From Owenia fusiformis (Eukaryota; Annelida; Polychaeta; Sabellida; Oweniidae), in assembly GCA_903813345.2 (NCBI GenBank), contig CAIIXF020000008.1, positions 16,912,822 through 16,976,821 of the forward strand: a DNA stretch of 64,000 nucleotides. The letters are read 5' to 3'. The notes under the pieces were generated by a model. That model searched no databases and had not been told where the DNA came from. It saw nothing but the letters and a program-made list of their open reading frames with translations. Positions within the stretch are counted from its first letter, which is position 1. Each line of letters begins with the position of its first letter. Made by a program: the position numbers and the translations under genes. This document shows, piece after piece, positions 21,552 to 32,268 of this stretch.

Positions 21552-22814
21552 TTAGTGCACCCATGCCCTTAGGTTGGCATGCCAAAATGTAAAATCTCTA
21601 TTATAACGAGGCATATGAGCCTCAACCCATGACCTTGTCTCAGAATATGAATCATATGGGTCATCTACCCTCTTAGGGAGAGCATACGGCTCTCTACCAC
21701 TGGCAGAATAGTCTGTACTCTGGGTTGGAATACCTGATAAACTTAGTACATCAGACATGTCAAAAGCTGGGATTTGGTAAGGTATTGGGGATTTACTTGG
21801 TCTATATAGGGCTTCATCATCTGACCTTTTCAATTCTGAAAATTGTCTGAAAGGTGTATTTTCAGGTTGAGGCATATGTTGATAGCTTTGGAGCCCTCTA
21901 GGTAAATCACTCGTTTTCACATACTGAGAGTTATAATATGTCAAAGATTGTGGCCTCTTGTCAGATGAGCTGAGTAGGGGACTTTGCAAAGTTCGTTTCA
22001 AAAGTTCACCCCCATATGCTCCTAACAGCATGTCATTCTCATGAGGTGCCGGTGCCGGGGTTGGCACCTGGCATTGGGGGGTTGTGTTTTGTGCCCTACT
22101 TACTACTCCTGTTTTGTAAGTTTGGCCAACTGGATCATAGCTTGGCATTGAATGGTCATATTTTCTCGTCTGTTTCATTTTTTTTGGTGTCAAACATTGG
22201 GAATGGGAGAAATCTTGAGAGGCACGTGAGGTTAAAACCTTTTGATGAGTGGAGGCCTTTTCTCCATAATCAGGTACAGCTTTCTCAAAAGCTAAATTTG
22301 TAGGTTCTCGACCATGTGTACCCATTAATATTTCCCTCGCCATGGGACCTTCCTCGGTGGACCTTGGATCAATTTGACCCTTATATACTACTTTTGGGTT
22401 TTCTGTTTTATAACCAGAAATTTGTATTGGATCCAAATCATGATCTGTTCTTTCTGGTTTTACAGGTTTAAGAAATGGTTTCATTGTCAAGTCACCTGCA
22501 TCAGGCAATTTAGATACACTTCTCTGAAATTTAGGGATTTGGGTCAATTTAAGAGGTGGCAACAAAGGTTTGAATGGAGACAGCCCTTTCATTGGGGAAA
22601 AGCTAGGTGTACTTTTCTCTAAGGGTAGTGTATCATCCATCTCAAATTCCAATTGTTTCACATAGAGCTCTTGATGGCTTAAGACCATCTCAGAGCCATC
22701 AAAGTTTGTCTTTCCCGCTTTTAACTGGGGACGGGATAAATTACTTTCTCCAGATTCGGTTGTAGGCAGTGACATGTGTCTTGCTGTACAATAAGGGTCT
22801 GATGTGACTGACAT
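21552..22814 (-). CDS. First ORF of the gag-only retrotransposon (420 aa), unknown protein
   Basis: Starts at ATG 22814, about 140 nt after the PBS, so it is the first ORF of the element transcript. I do not recognise a domain. The protein is hydrophilic, rich in Ser, Pro, Thr and Lys, and looks largely disordered; it has no zinc finger, membrane segment or coiled coil. Its position parallels the coiled-coil ORF ahead of Gag in the Gypsy element at 1-5605. The last dozen or so codons (from about 21599) are read from the terminal repeat of the 4.5 kb insertion, so the native C-terminus has been replaced. It may be an accessory protein or the N-terminal half of a larger Gag. Confidence 0.7.
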   Translation of the reverse strand: MSVTSDPYCTARHMSLPTTESGESNLSRPQLKAGKTNFDGSEMVLSHQELYVKQLEFEMDDTLPLEKSTPSFSPMKGLSPFKPLLPPLKLTQIPKFQRSVSKLPDAGDLTMKPFLKPVKPERTDHDLDPIQISGYKTENPKVVYKGQIDPRSTEEGPMAREILMGTHGREPTNLAFEKAVPDYGEKASTHQKVLTSRASQDFSHSQCLTPKKMKQTRKYDHSMPSYDPVGQTYKTGVVSRAQNTTPQCQVPTPAPAPHENDMLLGAYGGELLKRTLQSPLLSSSDKRPQSLTYYNSQYVKTSDLPRGLQSYQHMPQPENTPFRQFSELKRSDDEALYRPSKSPIPYQIPAFDMSDVLSLSGIPTQSTDYSASGREPYALPKRVDDPYDSYSETRSWVEAHMPRYNRDFTFWHANLRAWVH

Positions 22815-22954
22815 GATGTGTAGAAGTGTGTATGTTCAAATAAATTGAAGAAACAGTGTTTATATATCAAAGACTTCAGTATACTGACAATCAATATATC
22901 AAATCAAATAATGACATAATCCAATGCGTGAGTCAATACGTAAAGTATCTAGAC

Positions 22955-22972
22955 CCCAGCCGCTGGCACCAT
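22955..22972 (-). promoter_or_regulatory. Primer binding site of the gag-only retrotransposon
   Basis: On the minus strand, right after the 5' LTR end (CCACA) and two bases, lies TGGTGCCAGCGGCTGGGG, complementary to a tRNA 3' end of the form ...GGCACCA. The tRNA identity was not assigned. Confidence 0.7.
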
Positions 22973-22973
22973 C

Positions 22974-25534
22974 TGTGGCAACCCAGGGTGTTGGGTAGCG
23001 TGGTCCTGGGTTACCCAGCTATCAAGTATTTGGATTTTTAATGGTCTAGCTTGATAATAGATTGTAAAATATATGGGAATGGGGGACTTTTTAAACACTG
23101 ATCTATATCCACATTCACTTTACACAATCATTCAACACAACAGTGAATGTAATGGGAAATTATATAAAATGAATATAATTCAACTCTATTTCAAAATATA
23201 TACGTACATGTGTTTGGTCACACAATTCTACATAGATTTACCGTCAGTTATGCAATAAAACAAAAAAGTAACTTTTCACTCAAATACACTCATGAAATTT
23301 ATCAGTGTATCTAGGAAATTCAATGCAAACTATTAACGTAACTTGATACTCTCAATTCTGCCTGCCAGTTTTCCTCACTTGGTAAAATGACCTGTCTAAT
23401 TAGTTCAATACAGGCAAAAGGGGGGTTGTATTGTCATCATAAAAACAATAAAAGATAAATTCTTAGAAGGGTTCTGTACTGGCTAAAATAGCCAGATACG
23501 CATCAATACAATGAGTACAGGCATGTATCTCCTGTTCGGGATAGTAATCGTGATCAAATGTTCAGAAGGTGTTTACATGTAATACAGATAAAGTGACCAC
23601 ATGGGAGCTGACTAAGACCAGGGGTTTGATTAATGCAATGAAAACAGAAAGGTGGTCGGATAGTCATTGTGTAGCAAATGGGACAAAAACTTAAAACAGT
23701 TATGAAAAATAACTCACAGTAATTACAACGGCACACAAAGATTTAAAATGCTGTGAGGCTTTATATTGGCAAATTAATACCAACAATGGCTATGCTCAAT
23801 TCCCTAGGACTAATAAGAGTAGCAGCAAATTAATTGCCCTGGCTTACCCCAAAATCGAGCCCTGCTCGGGGGATGTTTTGAATAATTAGGTAATGTAGTG
23901 AAAAATACAACAATTGCTAGATTCCCTAAGAATTTCCAGTATAAGTACAATCAATATCAAGGAAAGTAAATAAAATATGCCCAGTGAAATGAATTGAGCG
24001 CTCAAAAGTCGATTATTGCTGTGAAGCTGTTTGACAACTGAAAAATCGCCACTAGTCCATGCCTGATGATACTAACCAGGTGCATCACAGATCCCTCGGA
24101 GTATCAGCAAATTTGATGATTGCCTTAGAAAAACTCCAAATCAACTCGTCTCGGGAAATATAAAGAATAGATTGTGTAATAAAACTATATGTGTAAAAGC
24201 TGTGGAACAGATAGCCAATGATGCTCACAAGTTTGCAATTTATAATGTAATTCTCATATAAAGAGTGAATATTTTAGTGGCACAAATATTATTGGTACAG
24301 TTAAATATGCAACGCTTGTTCAAATTCTTCAAGACTATGCTGTGGAGGGGGGGGGGGTTATATCTTATTTCGAGAGCCACGCAGACTAACAGCGTAGCAG
24401 CAAATAAATTGCCATAGCCTAATTACGACAAATCAAACCCGACCTTGGGGATATATGGAATACATAAGGCAGTTGCAATACATATAAAAGTGAAATAAAT
24501 AGCTGGTAGTTCTCTCAAGTTTTCAGTTCAAAATGTAGATTTTAAGTATAAATATTCCAGTGACTCAAATAATCAACACTGGCAAGCAGATATTACCCTC
24601 AAATTATATAAGATAAAGCTAAAAATACCAAGTTGGCGATTGAATCTTAAATATACATGTAGGTCAATCTGTAAATTTCAAATGAATCAGAAATGCTTCT
24701 CACAAGAATGTACACGCAGCTCACTCAATGCTTATGAGGGTTTAATTAGAAATGAAGTTCTGAAAGTTCAAATCAATCTGCTATATGAATATGTACAGCC
24801 ACATTTGAGACAAGGCGTGAACAGGCAGATTGAAATCAAAGTCGTGATCATACAAAATGGCCCTGAATATTCTATTTGAACCTGATATAATAACCCTCAA
24901 CGTGGTTTAAATGAATTTATTCTAATGTAAATGAAGCTAAATGAGTGAGAGAAATCAGAAGATTCACCAACAAGGAAAAAGTATAAACAGTTTCTCTGTT
25001 TTAGAGTAAAAGTAATTCCATTACCTTACCAACCCGTTCACCTAGGTTAGTGTATGTAATAAGATGTTATATATCCAATATGTATGTGTATTAATTCCAA
25101 AATGCAGAGAGAAAGTTAATTCCTGTTACTTGCCGGTGATTCAAAGTCTCACTGAAGAATTGATGATTCATGCAAATGTAGACACAATTTTATAGTCTCA
25201 AAATAAAATGTATTCGCTTAATTTGGCCCCTATAAACAATCACACAAAATAAACATTACATATTGCTAAAATAAACAATAACATGACATACATTTTATAT
25301 GAAGTTGACATAATGTGCCTAGTGTAAGAAATTCACATATAAACTTTTTCTAATGAGACTATCAACAAACATGGCTGAACAAGAAGTAGTGAAATAAGAA
25401 AATTCTGAATAAAATCCTGAATTATGAAGTATCTACAAACATAATTGATAAATAAAGGTAAGAGCAATTTAAACAAAGTGATAATCCTCAGAATAAACAC
25501 ATAACATTGTACTAAGTATGGGAGGCTCATCACA
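22974..25534 (-). repeat. 5' LTR of the gag-only retrotransposon (uninterrupted)
   Basis: 2561 bp, TGTGGC...ATCACA, the intact twin of 8879-14112. It preserves the empty AAATTT target (23295-23300) of the Spy-like element. As the 5' LTR it should hold the promoter, but I could not place a TATA box with confidence. Poly-G tract near 24345. Confidence 0.9.
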
Positions 25535-25604
25535 AAAGTACATTCTTTGAAATAGTGTTCGGCACTTTCTATTGGGTTTCCGCATTCACATTTAGTCGCT
25601 GCAT

Positions 25605-27533
25605 CTAAGTCTTATCTGTGTGTGTATTATTTGAGTGTCTCTTTTCCCATAGTAATAGTAATTTGGTACCTTCTTCTTGTTTGTTATTTTTGAAGTGCTC
25701 CTCAGCTTTTGTGCTTTTTATTGATGCATCAATGTCATTCCACACTTTTATTGTGGCTGGTAGAAATGATTTTCTGTACGCTTCAGTTCTGCATACAGGC
25801 ATTAATAGGTTGTTAGCTCGTCGGAGATCATGATCAGACCTTCTCTTGGTTGCTTCAATTACATTGCTCAACGAGTCTGTTATTTTTTTGTTTATGAGTT
25901 TGTGCATTATTAGTAGTTTTTGTGTTGTTCGACGCTCTTGAAGTTTTGCCCAACCTGTTTCTTTGTATATCAACTCGTGGCTTGTTCCTCTTTTTGCCCC
26001 TGTGCAGATTCTTGCAGCTTTTAGTTGTAGTTCTTCTAGTTGGTCTTTTTCATAGTTATGACAGTTGTCCCAAACTGGAGAGGCATATTCAATTATTATA
26101 GGCCTAATAAATGCTTTATACATAATTTCCAGTGTTTTTCGGTCAAGTTTATATTTAAGTCCTCGCATGACATCTATCATCTTGGCTGCTCTATTTGTTA
26201 TGTTCCTTATGTGTGATCCCCATGTTCCATTGTTGTCTAATGTCAGGCCTAGATGTTTATGGTTAGTCACTTCTTTGATAACTTTTCCATTGAAAGTGAG
26301 TTGAAATTGTCCATTATTTTGGTGTTTTCTCGTGAATAACATTGTTTCTGTTTTTTCTGGGTTGAAGGTTAGTTGCCATATATTGGCCCACTCGTTTGTT
26401 GATCGTAGTTGTTCGTTGAGAGTTTCAATTATGTTGTCATTTTCTTTTCCACTTGCAAGAAATGTAGTATCGTCTGCATATATCCTTCCAGTGCATTTAT
26501 CAGTTAGGTTTTCCAAGATATCATCTATGTACACCAAAAATAACAGTGGTCCTAGGATGGAGCCCTGTGGAATGCTTGTAGAGATATACCCCCAGCTGGA
26601 TGTTTCGCCATTGAGAATGACCCTTTGTTTTCTGTTTGATAGGTAACTTTTGAACCATGTTAGTAAGTTTCCTTTGATTCCCTTCCGTTCTAACTTGTTT
26701 ACTAGGCCTTTATGCCATACTCGGTCAAAAGCTTTTGACATGTCACAAAAGACGGCTCTTGTGTTTTCATTATTATCCATGATGTAGTTGTACATCTCTA
26801 GTAGTTGCGTTGTTGTGGAGTTTCCTGGGGAATAAGCAGATTGGAATTTTGACAGCAATTTCCATTTGTGTAGGTAGTTATGTACATGAGTATACATTGC
26901 TCTTTCAAATACTTTCGCTACACAGTTTAGTAGAGATATTGGTCTGTAATTTGTTGCTATTTCTCTTCTGTCTTTTTTGAATATTGGTGTAACATTCGCT
27001 TCTTTCCAAATATCTGGGAAGACATTCTGTTTTAATGATGCATTAAATATTTGTGCCAGTATCGGGGCTATTGATTTTGCAGTCATTTTTAGAACACGTG
27101 GACTTATATTGTCAGGCCCTAGTGACTTTCCTGGATTCAGATTTATAAGTATGTCTTCGACTGTCTGATTTGACAATCTTATCGTTTCTATACTTTTGTC
27201 AGTTGATGCTTGGAGAATTGGTGGATCTTGATTAGTTTCCAGTCTGCTTTGGGCTAAAAAATGATTATTCAATAATTCAGCCTTTTCTTTGTTGTTTGAT
27301 ATTGAATGACCATTGACAAGAAAGGGTGTTTCATTGTTATCTGATGCCCTGAAATCGTTGTAGAACTGTTTGACCACAGTCCACCAGGTCTTTGTTCCAG
27401 TTTTTCCATTGACCAATTTCTGTGAGAGTCTTAGTTCGTATTCTTCTTTGGCATTTCTGAGTTCGGTTATTGTTTCATTTCTCAGCTTTTTGTATTTGTC
27501 CCATAGCATGTCTGTTCTTAGTGTTTTTGCCAT
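25605..27533 (-). CDS. LINE reverse transcriptase (642 aa, C-terminal part of ORF2)
   Basis: Reverse transcriptase of a non-LTR retrotransposon. Motifs in order: the linker before RT, RT motif GKSLGPDNISPRVLK, YRPISLLNCVAKVFER, DMSKAFDRVWHKGL, the IPQGSILGPLLFLVYIDD block and the catalytic YADD (IYADDTTFLAS). After these come the thumb and the C-terminal region (EYASPVWDNC) typical of the jockey/CR1 group. The frame continues upstream of this Met into the end of the endonuclease, so the Met is not the real start. It is uninterrupted through to its stop; the upstream endonuclease is frameshifted, so the element is dead unless complemented. Confidence 0.93.
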   Translation of the reverse strand: MAKTLRTDMLWDKYKKLRNETITELRNAKEEYELRLSQKLVNGKTGTKTWWTVVKQFYNDFRASDNNETPFLVNGHSISNNKEKAELLNNHFLAQSRLETNQDPPILQASTDKSIETIRLSNQTVEDILINLNPGKSLGPDNISPRVLKMTAKSIAPILAQIFNASLKQNVFPDIWKEANVTPIFKKDRREIATNYRPISLLNCVAKVFERAMYTHVHNYLHKWKLLSKFQSAYSPGNSTTTQLLEMYNYIMDNNENTRAVFCDMSKAFDRVWHKGLVNKLERKGIKGNLLTWFKSYLSNRKQRVILNGETSSWGYISTSIPQGSILGPLLFLVYIDDILENLTDKCTGRIYADDTTFLASGKENDNIIETLNEQLRSTNEWANIWQLTFNPEKTETMLFTRKHQNNGQFQLTFNGKVIKEVTNHKHLGLTLDNNGTWGSHIRNITNRAAKMIDVMRGLKYKLDRKTLEIMYKAFIRPIIIEYASPVWDNCHNYEKDQLEELQLKAARICTGAKRGTSHELIYKETGWAKLQERRTTQKLLIMHKLINKKITDSLSNVIEATKRRSDHDLRRANNLLMPVCRTEAYRKSFLPATIKVWNDIDASIKSTKAEEHFKNNKQEEGTKLLLLWEKRHSNNTHTDKT

Positions 27534-28563
27534 CTTGTAAGCTCTGTTCCGCCTTCTAATGAAACGTTTTATTTTTGTTGTAATCCATGGCAGATCATTT
27601 TGCCTTATAGTTATTGTCTTTTCTGGGATAAACTTGTTTATTATGCCTTTAAATTCTTTACATCCAATTCTTTACAATTTCATTTACGTCAGTGTCATTG
27701 TTGTTATCATGTATATTTAGTATTTGATTCCAGTTCCTACTCTGTATGTCTTCGTTCATCGCTTTCCAGTCTACAAGTTTATAGTTTCTTATTGTTCGCT
27801 TATAGTCTTTACCAGACTGTTTTTTTTATGTTTATTTCTGTGTATATGGGGCTGTGCTTGCTCATTGATGGTGTTAGTACATCTGTGCGTATGATCGTTC
27901 CTGGAGATGTTGTTGCCAAGATATCAATTAAGGTTGCGGCTGTATCTGTTGTGAGTAGGTTCTTCTATCATTTGATGTAGATTGTATTCTTGAAACAGAT
28001 CATCAAGTTTGTTGTTCGTCTTATTAAGCATGTCACAATTTAGATCGCCTACCATATAGACATATTTCTTACCATTGGCATATTCTTTGATATTTTCAAG
28101 TAAGTTGTCTACGAGAGTCCATGTGTTTGCTGGGCTGTTTGGAGCTCTGTACACTGTAGTTATGAGAACTTTTTTCGTTTCTATAAGGACTTCGATGCAT
28201 AATGCTTCTAGTCCATTTGGTACCAAGTTACTTACATTTTTGAAAATATAATTTTGTTTTACGAAAATAGCAACACCTCCTCCCCTTCTTTCTAGTCTGT
28301 CTAATCTTACTGGTAGATGGTAGCCTCACAGGGTAATGTTGCTGTTAGGTATCGTCTAACCACGTCTCTGAGAGACACACTATGTCACTGTTTTTTGATT
28401 CTATTTTCAGTTGGTCCATTTTGTTCCTTAAACTTTGAGCATTCATGTGAACAATGCTGAAATGAGTCGAGTTTCGAAATTGTTCCTCTGCTGATAGAGT
28501 TGATGAGATTGATGATTCAGAGCTACTATTATGCCCGTCTTGGTTGCAATTCTTAGCTATCAT
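27534..28563 (-). pseudogene. Broken APE-type endonuclease of the same LINE
   Basis: Three endonuclease pieces are readable in different frames: 28563-28345 (HMNAQSLRNKMDQL, LSETWLDD), 28226-27924 (TTVYRAPN, VGDLNCDML) and a remnant near 27860 where SKHSPIY replaces the usual SDHxPI. At least two frameshifts and a further disruption near 27660 separate them from each other and from the RT. Confidence 0.8.
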
Positions 28564-29224
28564 TGTTATGGTGGCTTTGTTGTTTTTGATTTTTGATATT
28601 TAAGGGCATTTATCTCACAAGTTTTCCTCCTTTTACCATCTCCCTTCTCCCCCTTTGCCATCTGCACTATGATTAAGAGATTATTTATTGTAGCAATGAT
28701 TGAATAGAAAAGATAACTTATTGTGATCTAAAGTGTTCATTATATCTTAAAACGTGTCTGCTTTTCTGAAAGGAAAAAAAATACATTGGAAGTCAATGTT
28801 CATAAATTTTTTAATTCGTGACTGCGTACATTATTGATTAATTTGATACTTTTCAAGTTAAAATTTACTTTGGGTAGTGACCTCTGGTGAAACATGATTT
28901 CAAATTGATTGGATATAGGTTTTTTAAACTGAAACACCTTCCCACACGTTCGTATATCGGTATATTTATTGTTAGTTGGAGTTTGATTACATAGTTCGCT
29001 CACCGGAAGTTGCTTAAAAAAATAAATTTAAGTGAGTGGATCGTTTTACGATTTTATGATAGAATATGTTCATATACGCCGAAGAAGGTGTTTCAGACTG
29101 AAAAATACAGGTATGATTATGTAAAATAGTCGTGTAATTTGAGTTAAGTTAAGTTTGGGACATGTCTTTCAGGTCTGCTAAGTCTACTTCCTTCGGCTCG
29201 TCTTTTTCTTTCTTTTTGACGTAT
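28564..29224. other. No gene recognised
   Basis: AT-rich sequence between the LINE and the MULE-like element. One minor ORF on the minus strand (28800-29003) shows no domain. Nothing else can be supported. Confidence 0.5.
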
Positions 29225-29305
29225 ACCTGACCTTAGTCATATAAATCTGACCCTCGTATGATGTTATCTGTTGTTATTTTTTCTGATTTGGATATTTATT
29301 TTTTC

Positions 29306-30015
29306 TTATTTTCTTCCATACGAGCGTCATACACACTTCCCTCATCTAAATTGCGGGAAATGCTTTCCTGGCCTGTCTACCCAGCCAAATTCACACAAAT
29401 GATAAATAAATTTCTTTGCTTCAACTATTGAGTATTTAATCTTACCTTAGGCACGTAAAACGCTTGGTAATTGAAGAAATATAAGCATGCCGCTTGAATT
29501 TTAAAATTTTTTCATTTTGCCATACCAAGGTCACTTCCGGGTTAATCTGAGTCTGGATGTAAAACTATATCAAACGAAATCATAAGTATTTGTTACACGA
29601 AGATTCAGTTGAAAGGGAAGCAGTGTCGTTAAGAAGGGAAGTTATTTAGAAAAGTTATTGTTTCAAAATGAGAAAAGTGATAAGTATGAGAGAACGGCTT
29701 TGGAATCGATCTCTGTGTAATAAATAATTATGATTCCGTTTCGATACATGTTTTACATTTAGACTACCGGAAACAACATTTAGCAACATGGCGGGCGATA
29801 ATGAAAATATAATTCAATTGAATATATTTCGTCAATCATCAAGCGTTTTACATGTCTAAGGTAAGATTTAACACTTTGATGTTGGAGCTAAATAATTACT
29901 CGATAATTTGTGTGACTTTGGTTGGTATGGTAACTATGGTTACCCATACAGGCCAGGAAAGCGTTTACCGCAATTTGTTCCATATAATATCTACGACCGT
30001 ATGCAAAGAAAATGA
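29306..30015. mobile_element. Palindromic MITE inserted in the MULE left arm
   Basis: Inverted arms 29306-29467 and 29840-30015 share CTTTCCTGGCCTGT and CTAAGGTAAGAT-type segments. The block is absent from the right arm of the host element, which defines the insertion. The TSD could not be resolved because the target is T-rich. Confidence 0.65.
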
Positions 30016-30092
30016 TAAAAAGGCTTTGTATAAAAAACCTCCTACCCACGTACCCTCGTACCCACGTATGTGGGTCCTGACCCAGTCTTTAA

Positions 30093-30694
30093 AGGAATAT
30101 TCCTTGCCAAACCATCTCTCTCCTCATATGGTAGCTATAACCATATATATGCTTGCCATGTTTAGCAAAACACGCAAAAATGTTTTGATATGGTCAAATT
30201 TGATCACTTAGAAATGTGATGCTCAATTCCAGTAAGCTGCCATCTTTTAAAATTTCACACAGGAAGTGATGTCATCGACTCTCAACTTTGCATATAGCAT
30301 TAGATGAGGAGCTATTAAGAATTACAAAACCAGCTAAATATTCTTTTTCAACTTTGTATCTTATTTAATCCTTCTGAAAATCTCTTCTTTTATTCTAAGT
30401 TGACAAGCCCTGAAAATATTTTTGCACAGAAAGTAATGATCACTTGTCTAGAAGTGATTTTGTGCTTCTTTCCTGTACTGTTATGGGCAAGGTTATAGAA
30501 GTTGAGAGTTGATGACATCACTTCCTGCAAGAAATCTTAAAAGATGGCAGCTCACTGGAAATAAGCACAAGATTTTTAAATGATCAATATTGGCCATATT
30601 AAAACATTTCCCCATGTTTTGCTAAATATGGAAACTATATATATGATTATAGCTACCATATCAAGAGAGAGATGGTTTGGCAAGGAATATTCCT
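30093..30694. mobile_element. Palindromic MITE flanked by TTAA (602 bp)
   Basis: The termini AGGAATATTCC...GGAATATTCCT are bounded by TTAA at 30089-30092 and 30695-30698. The arms (about 200 bp) match in inverted orientation. The empty site CTTTAAAG is kept in the MULE right arm. Either a TTAA duplication (piggyBac or Kolobok type) or an 8 bp CTTTAAAG duplication (hAT type) fits, because the target is palindromic. Confidence 0.75.
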
Positions 30695-32268
30695 TTAAAG
30701 AGTTATCTCTTTAACATTTTTTAAACATTATTCTATCTCAATGTATGCTTAATTATGGATGAATTGATGTACCCATATGCCTTTATTTCTAGATCGGACA
30801 TCTGTCTCGTCATAAAATAAAGCCGGAATTGCATAAATGTTCATTATTTTTGAGCTATTTGATTTATGTTTTTGATATGTCGAAATGTTTTTTGTTGATC
30901 GGGCAGTCTTACCTGTATAACACATCAGTGCTGATTAGCAATCTCCTAGCCTTCGTTCAGTGCAATCCGTGCCTCCTGTTACCTCATGCAGATTGTAAAT
31001 GTCCCGGGAAGTTTACCCTTGTCCAAAAGTTGACATCTTTTAAAAATATATTTCTTAGAGTTTCCAACCAATTAAATTCACCACATTTTATTAGATGTTT
31101 ATTTCAAATGTTATTAGAATTCATTCTTACGAATATTATACGTTATTAACGTATGTTAGTCAAAGATTTGGTGTCGTTGTTGTCCATTGTATTCACGTTT
31201 TACGCGCAAAAAGCTAGAAACTACAAAGCTGAACTTTTATCATTCAAACCAGTTTTACATCAAATCATTGTCAAAATAAAACTCTACTCTTCATATTACC
31301 TAATTATGGATCAAACGGCCATGAATAATGTCGAAGTTTACAAAACCAAACTTACACTCCCCTGCATAAGTTTGGCAACTCTAACTTTTAATTCCATCTA
31401 AATGATTCACTGAACTAGTGCGCACAATTATCCTTAAATTGTGCCAAAAAGCGATTAAAAACGAATATAGCGAATCCTTCTACTTTTCAAATATTTCGTT
31501 ATTCAATTGCGCCACGGTTAAACAGAAATGCAGCATTATTATTCCTTGAGATCGTGTGAATTGATCACTCTATCACTTTGTATCTCCAATTCTGATGTTA
31601 AATTAAATAAAAGACATAAGACAAATTACACGTATAGTTCAAATCTGTCGTGCAAACAATGAATACTTGTAATATCGTTTGAAAGAATAAAAAGTATATG
31701 TGATAAAAATCGAAACTACAGGGTGTTAAAAAACAGGACCGATGAAAAGTTGAATAACTTCGTCAATCCAGAATCATTCAGGTCATTCAATGTGAATTTT
31801 GTTGTGAAAGTTTGACCATATTCTGCTCATGGAGTCAAAAACAACAGCACTTTACAACACATGCCCCATGTGGCCAATTTGCGCCAAGCAATAGATTGGT
31901 TGTACACTGTAAGACTGCCCGATCAACAAAAAATCGCTTCGATATATCAAAAACAACACTCAAATAGCTCAAATGAACATTATGCAATGCCGGCTTTATT
32001 TTATGACGAGACAGATGTCCGATCTAGAAATAAAGGCATATGGGTACATAAACTCATCCATAATTAAGCATACATTGAGATAGAATAATGTTTAAAAAAT
32101 GTTAAAGATTTAACTCTTTAAAGACTGGGTCAGGACCCACGTGGGTACGAGGGTACGTGGGTAGGAGGTTTTTTATACAAAGCCTGATAAAAAATAAATA
32201 TCCAAATAAGAACTAGGAATATCGAAGAACAGCATATAACGGTCGGATTTATATGACTAACCTGACCT

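Larger units (their letters stand above)
17114..21598. mobile_element. 4.5 kb TIR-flanked insertion splitting the gag region (TA target)
   Basis: Perfect 24 bp terminal inverted repeats begin GAGATTTTACATTTTGG at 17114 and, reversed, end at 21598. Both are bounded by TA (17112-17113, 21599-21600), as expected of Tc1/mariner-type integration, although the TIR sequence is not one I recognise. Removing one TA plus the element lets the upstream ORF run on without a stop for about 28 more codons and overlap the Gag ORF. The interior carries no transposase ORF, several palindromes and a nested foldback element, so it is a non-autonomous carrier. The alternative is an inversion breakpoint pair of a 4.5 kb segment. 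Confidence 0.6.
8879..25534 (-). mobile_element. 16.7 kb non-autonomous LTR retrotransposon (gag-only), complete
   Basis: Two nearly identical LTRs of 2555 bp (left, excluding an insertion) and 2561 bp (right) flank an 8.86 kb interior. The LTRs begin TGTGG and end TCACA. The element is flanked by AAAG duplications (8875-8878, 25535-25538). A PBS abuts the right LTR and a purine tract abuts the left LTR, so the element reads on the minus strand. The interior carries an unknown 420-codon ORF followed by a Gag with two zinc knuckles. There is no protease, RT, RNase H or integrase. This is the layout of LARD or TR-GAG type elements, which depend on an autonomous partner. About 2.7 kb of Spy-like DNA and 4.5 kb of TIR-flanked DNA are later insertions; without them the element would be about 9.5 kb. 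LTR divergence looks like about 1-2 percent by eye, so the insertion is fairly recent. Confidence 0.9.
25535..28563 (-). mobile_element. LINE (jockey/CR1-like), interrupted downstream by the LTR element
   Basis: A non-LTR retrotransposon with a broken endonuclease region and an intact RT region. Its 3' UTR is split by the LTR retrotransposon at the AAAG target and resumes at 8878 down to an (AAT)n tail near 8528. The 5' end is not resolved beyond 28563. This LINE is the oldest layer of the nest. Confidence 0.8.
29225..32268. mobile_element. MULE-like foldback element with 9 bp TSD
   Basis: The element 29234-32259 is bounded by perfect 9 bp duplications ACCTGACCT (29225-29233, 32260-32268). 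A 9 bp TSD is characteristic of the Mutator/MULE superfamily. The TIRs begin TAGTCATATAAATC and, with later insertions removed, are about 355 bp long. The right arm is 31905-32259; the left arm is made of 29234-29305, 30016-30092 and 30699-30911. The unique core (about 30912-31904) has no transposase ORF, only a roughly 106-codon ORF of no recognised family. Two MITEs sit in the left arm and none in the right. Confidence 0.75.

Noticed and set aside
21552-21599. Native C-terminus of the 420-residue ORF
   Set aside because: These codons are read from the terminal repeat of the 4.5 kb insertion, so they are not original.
8879-25534. Segmental duplication of a 2.5 kb host segment
   Set aside because: The two copies start TG and end CA, are flanked by AAAG duplications, and have a PBS and a polypurine tract exactly at their inner edges, so they are LTRs.
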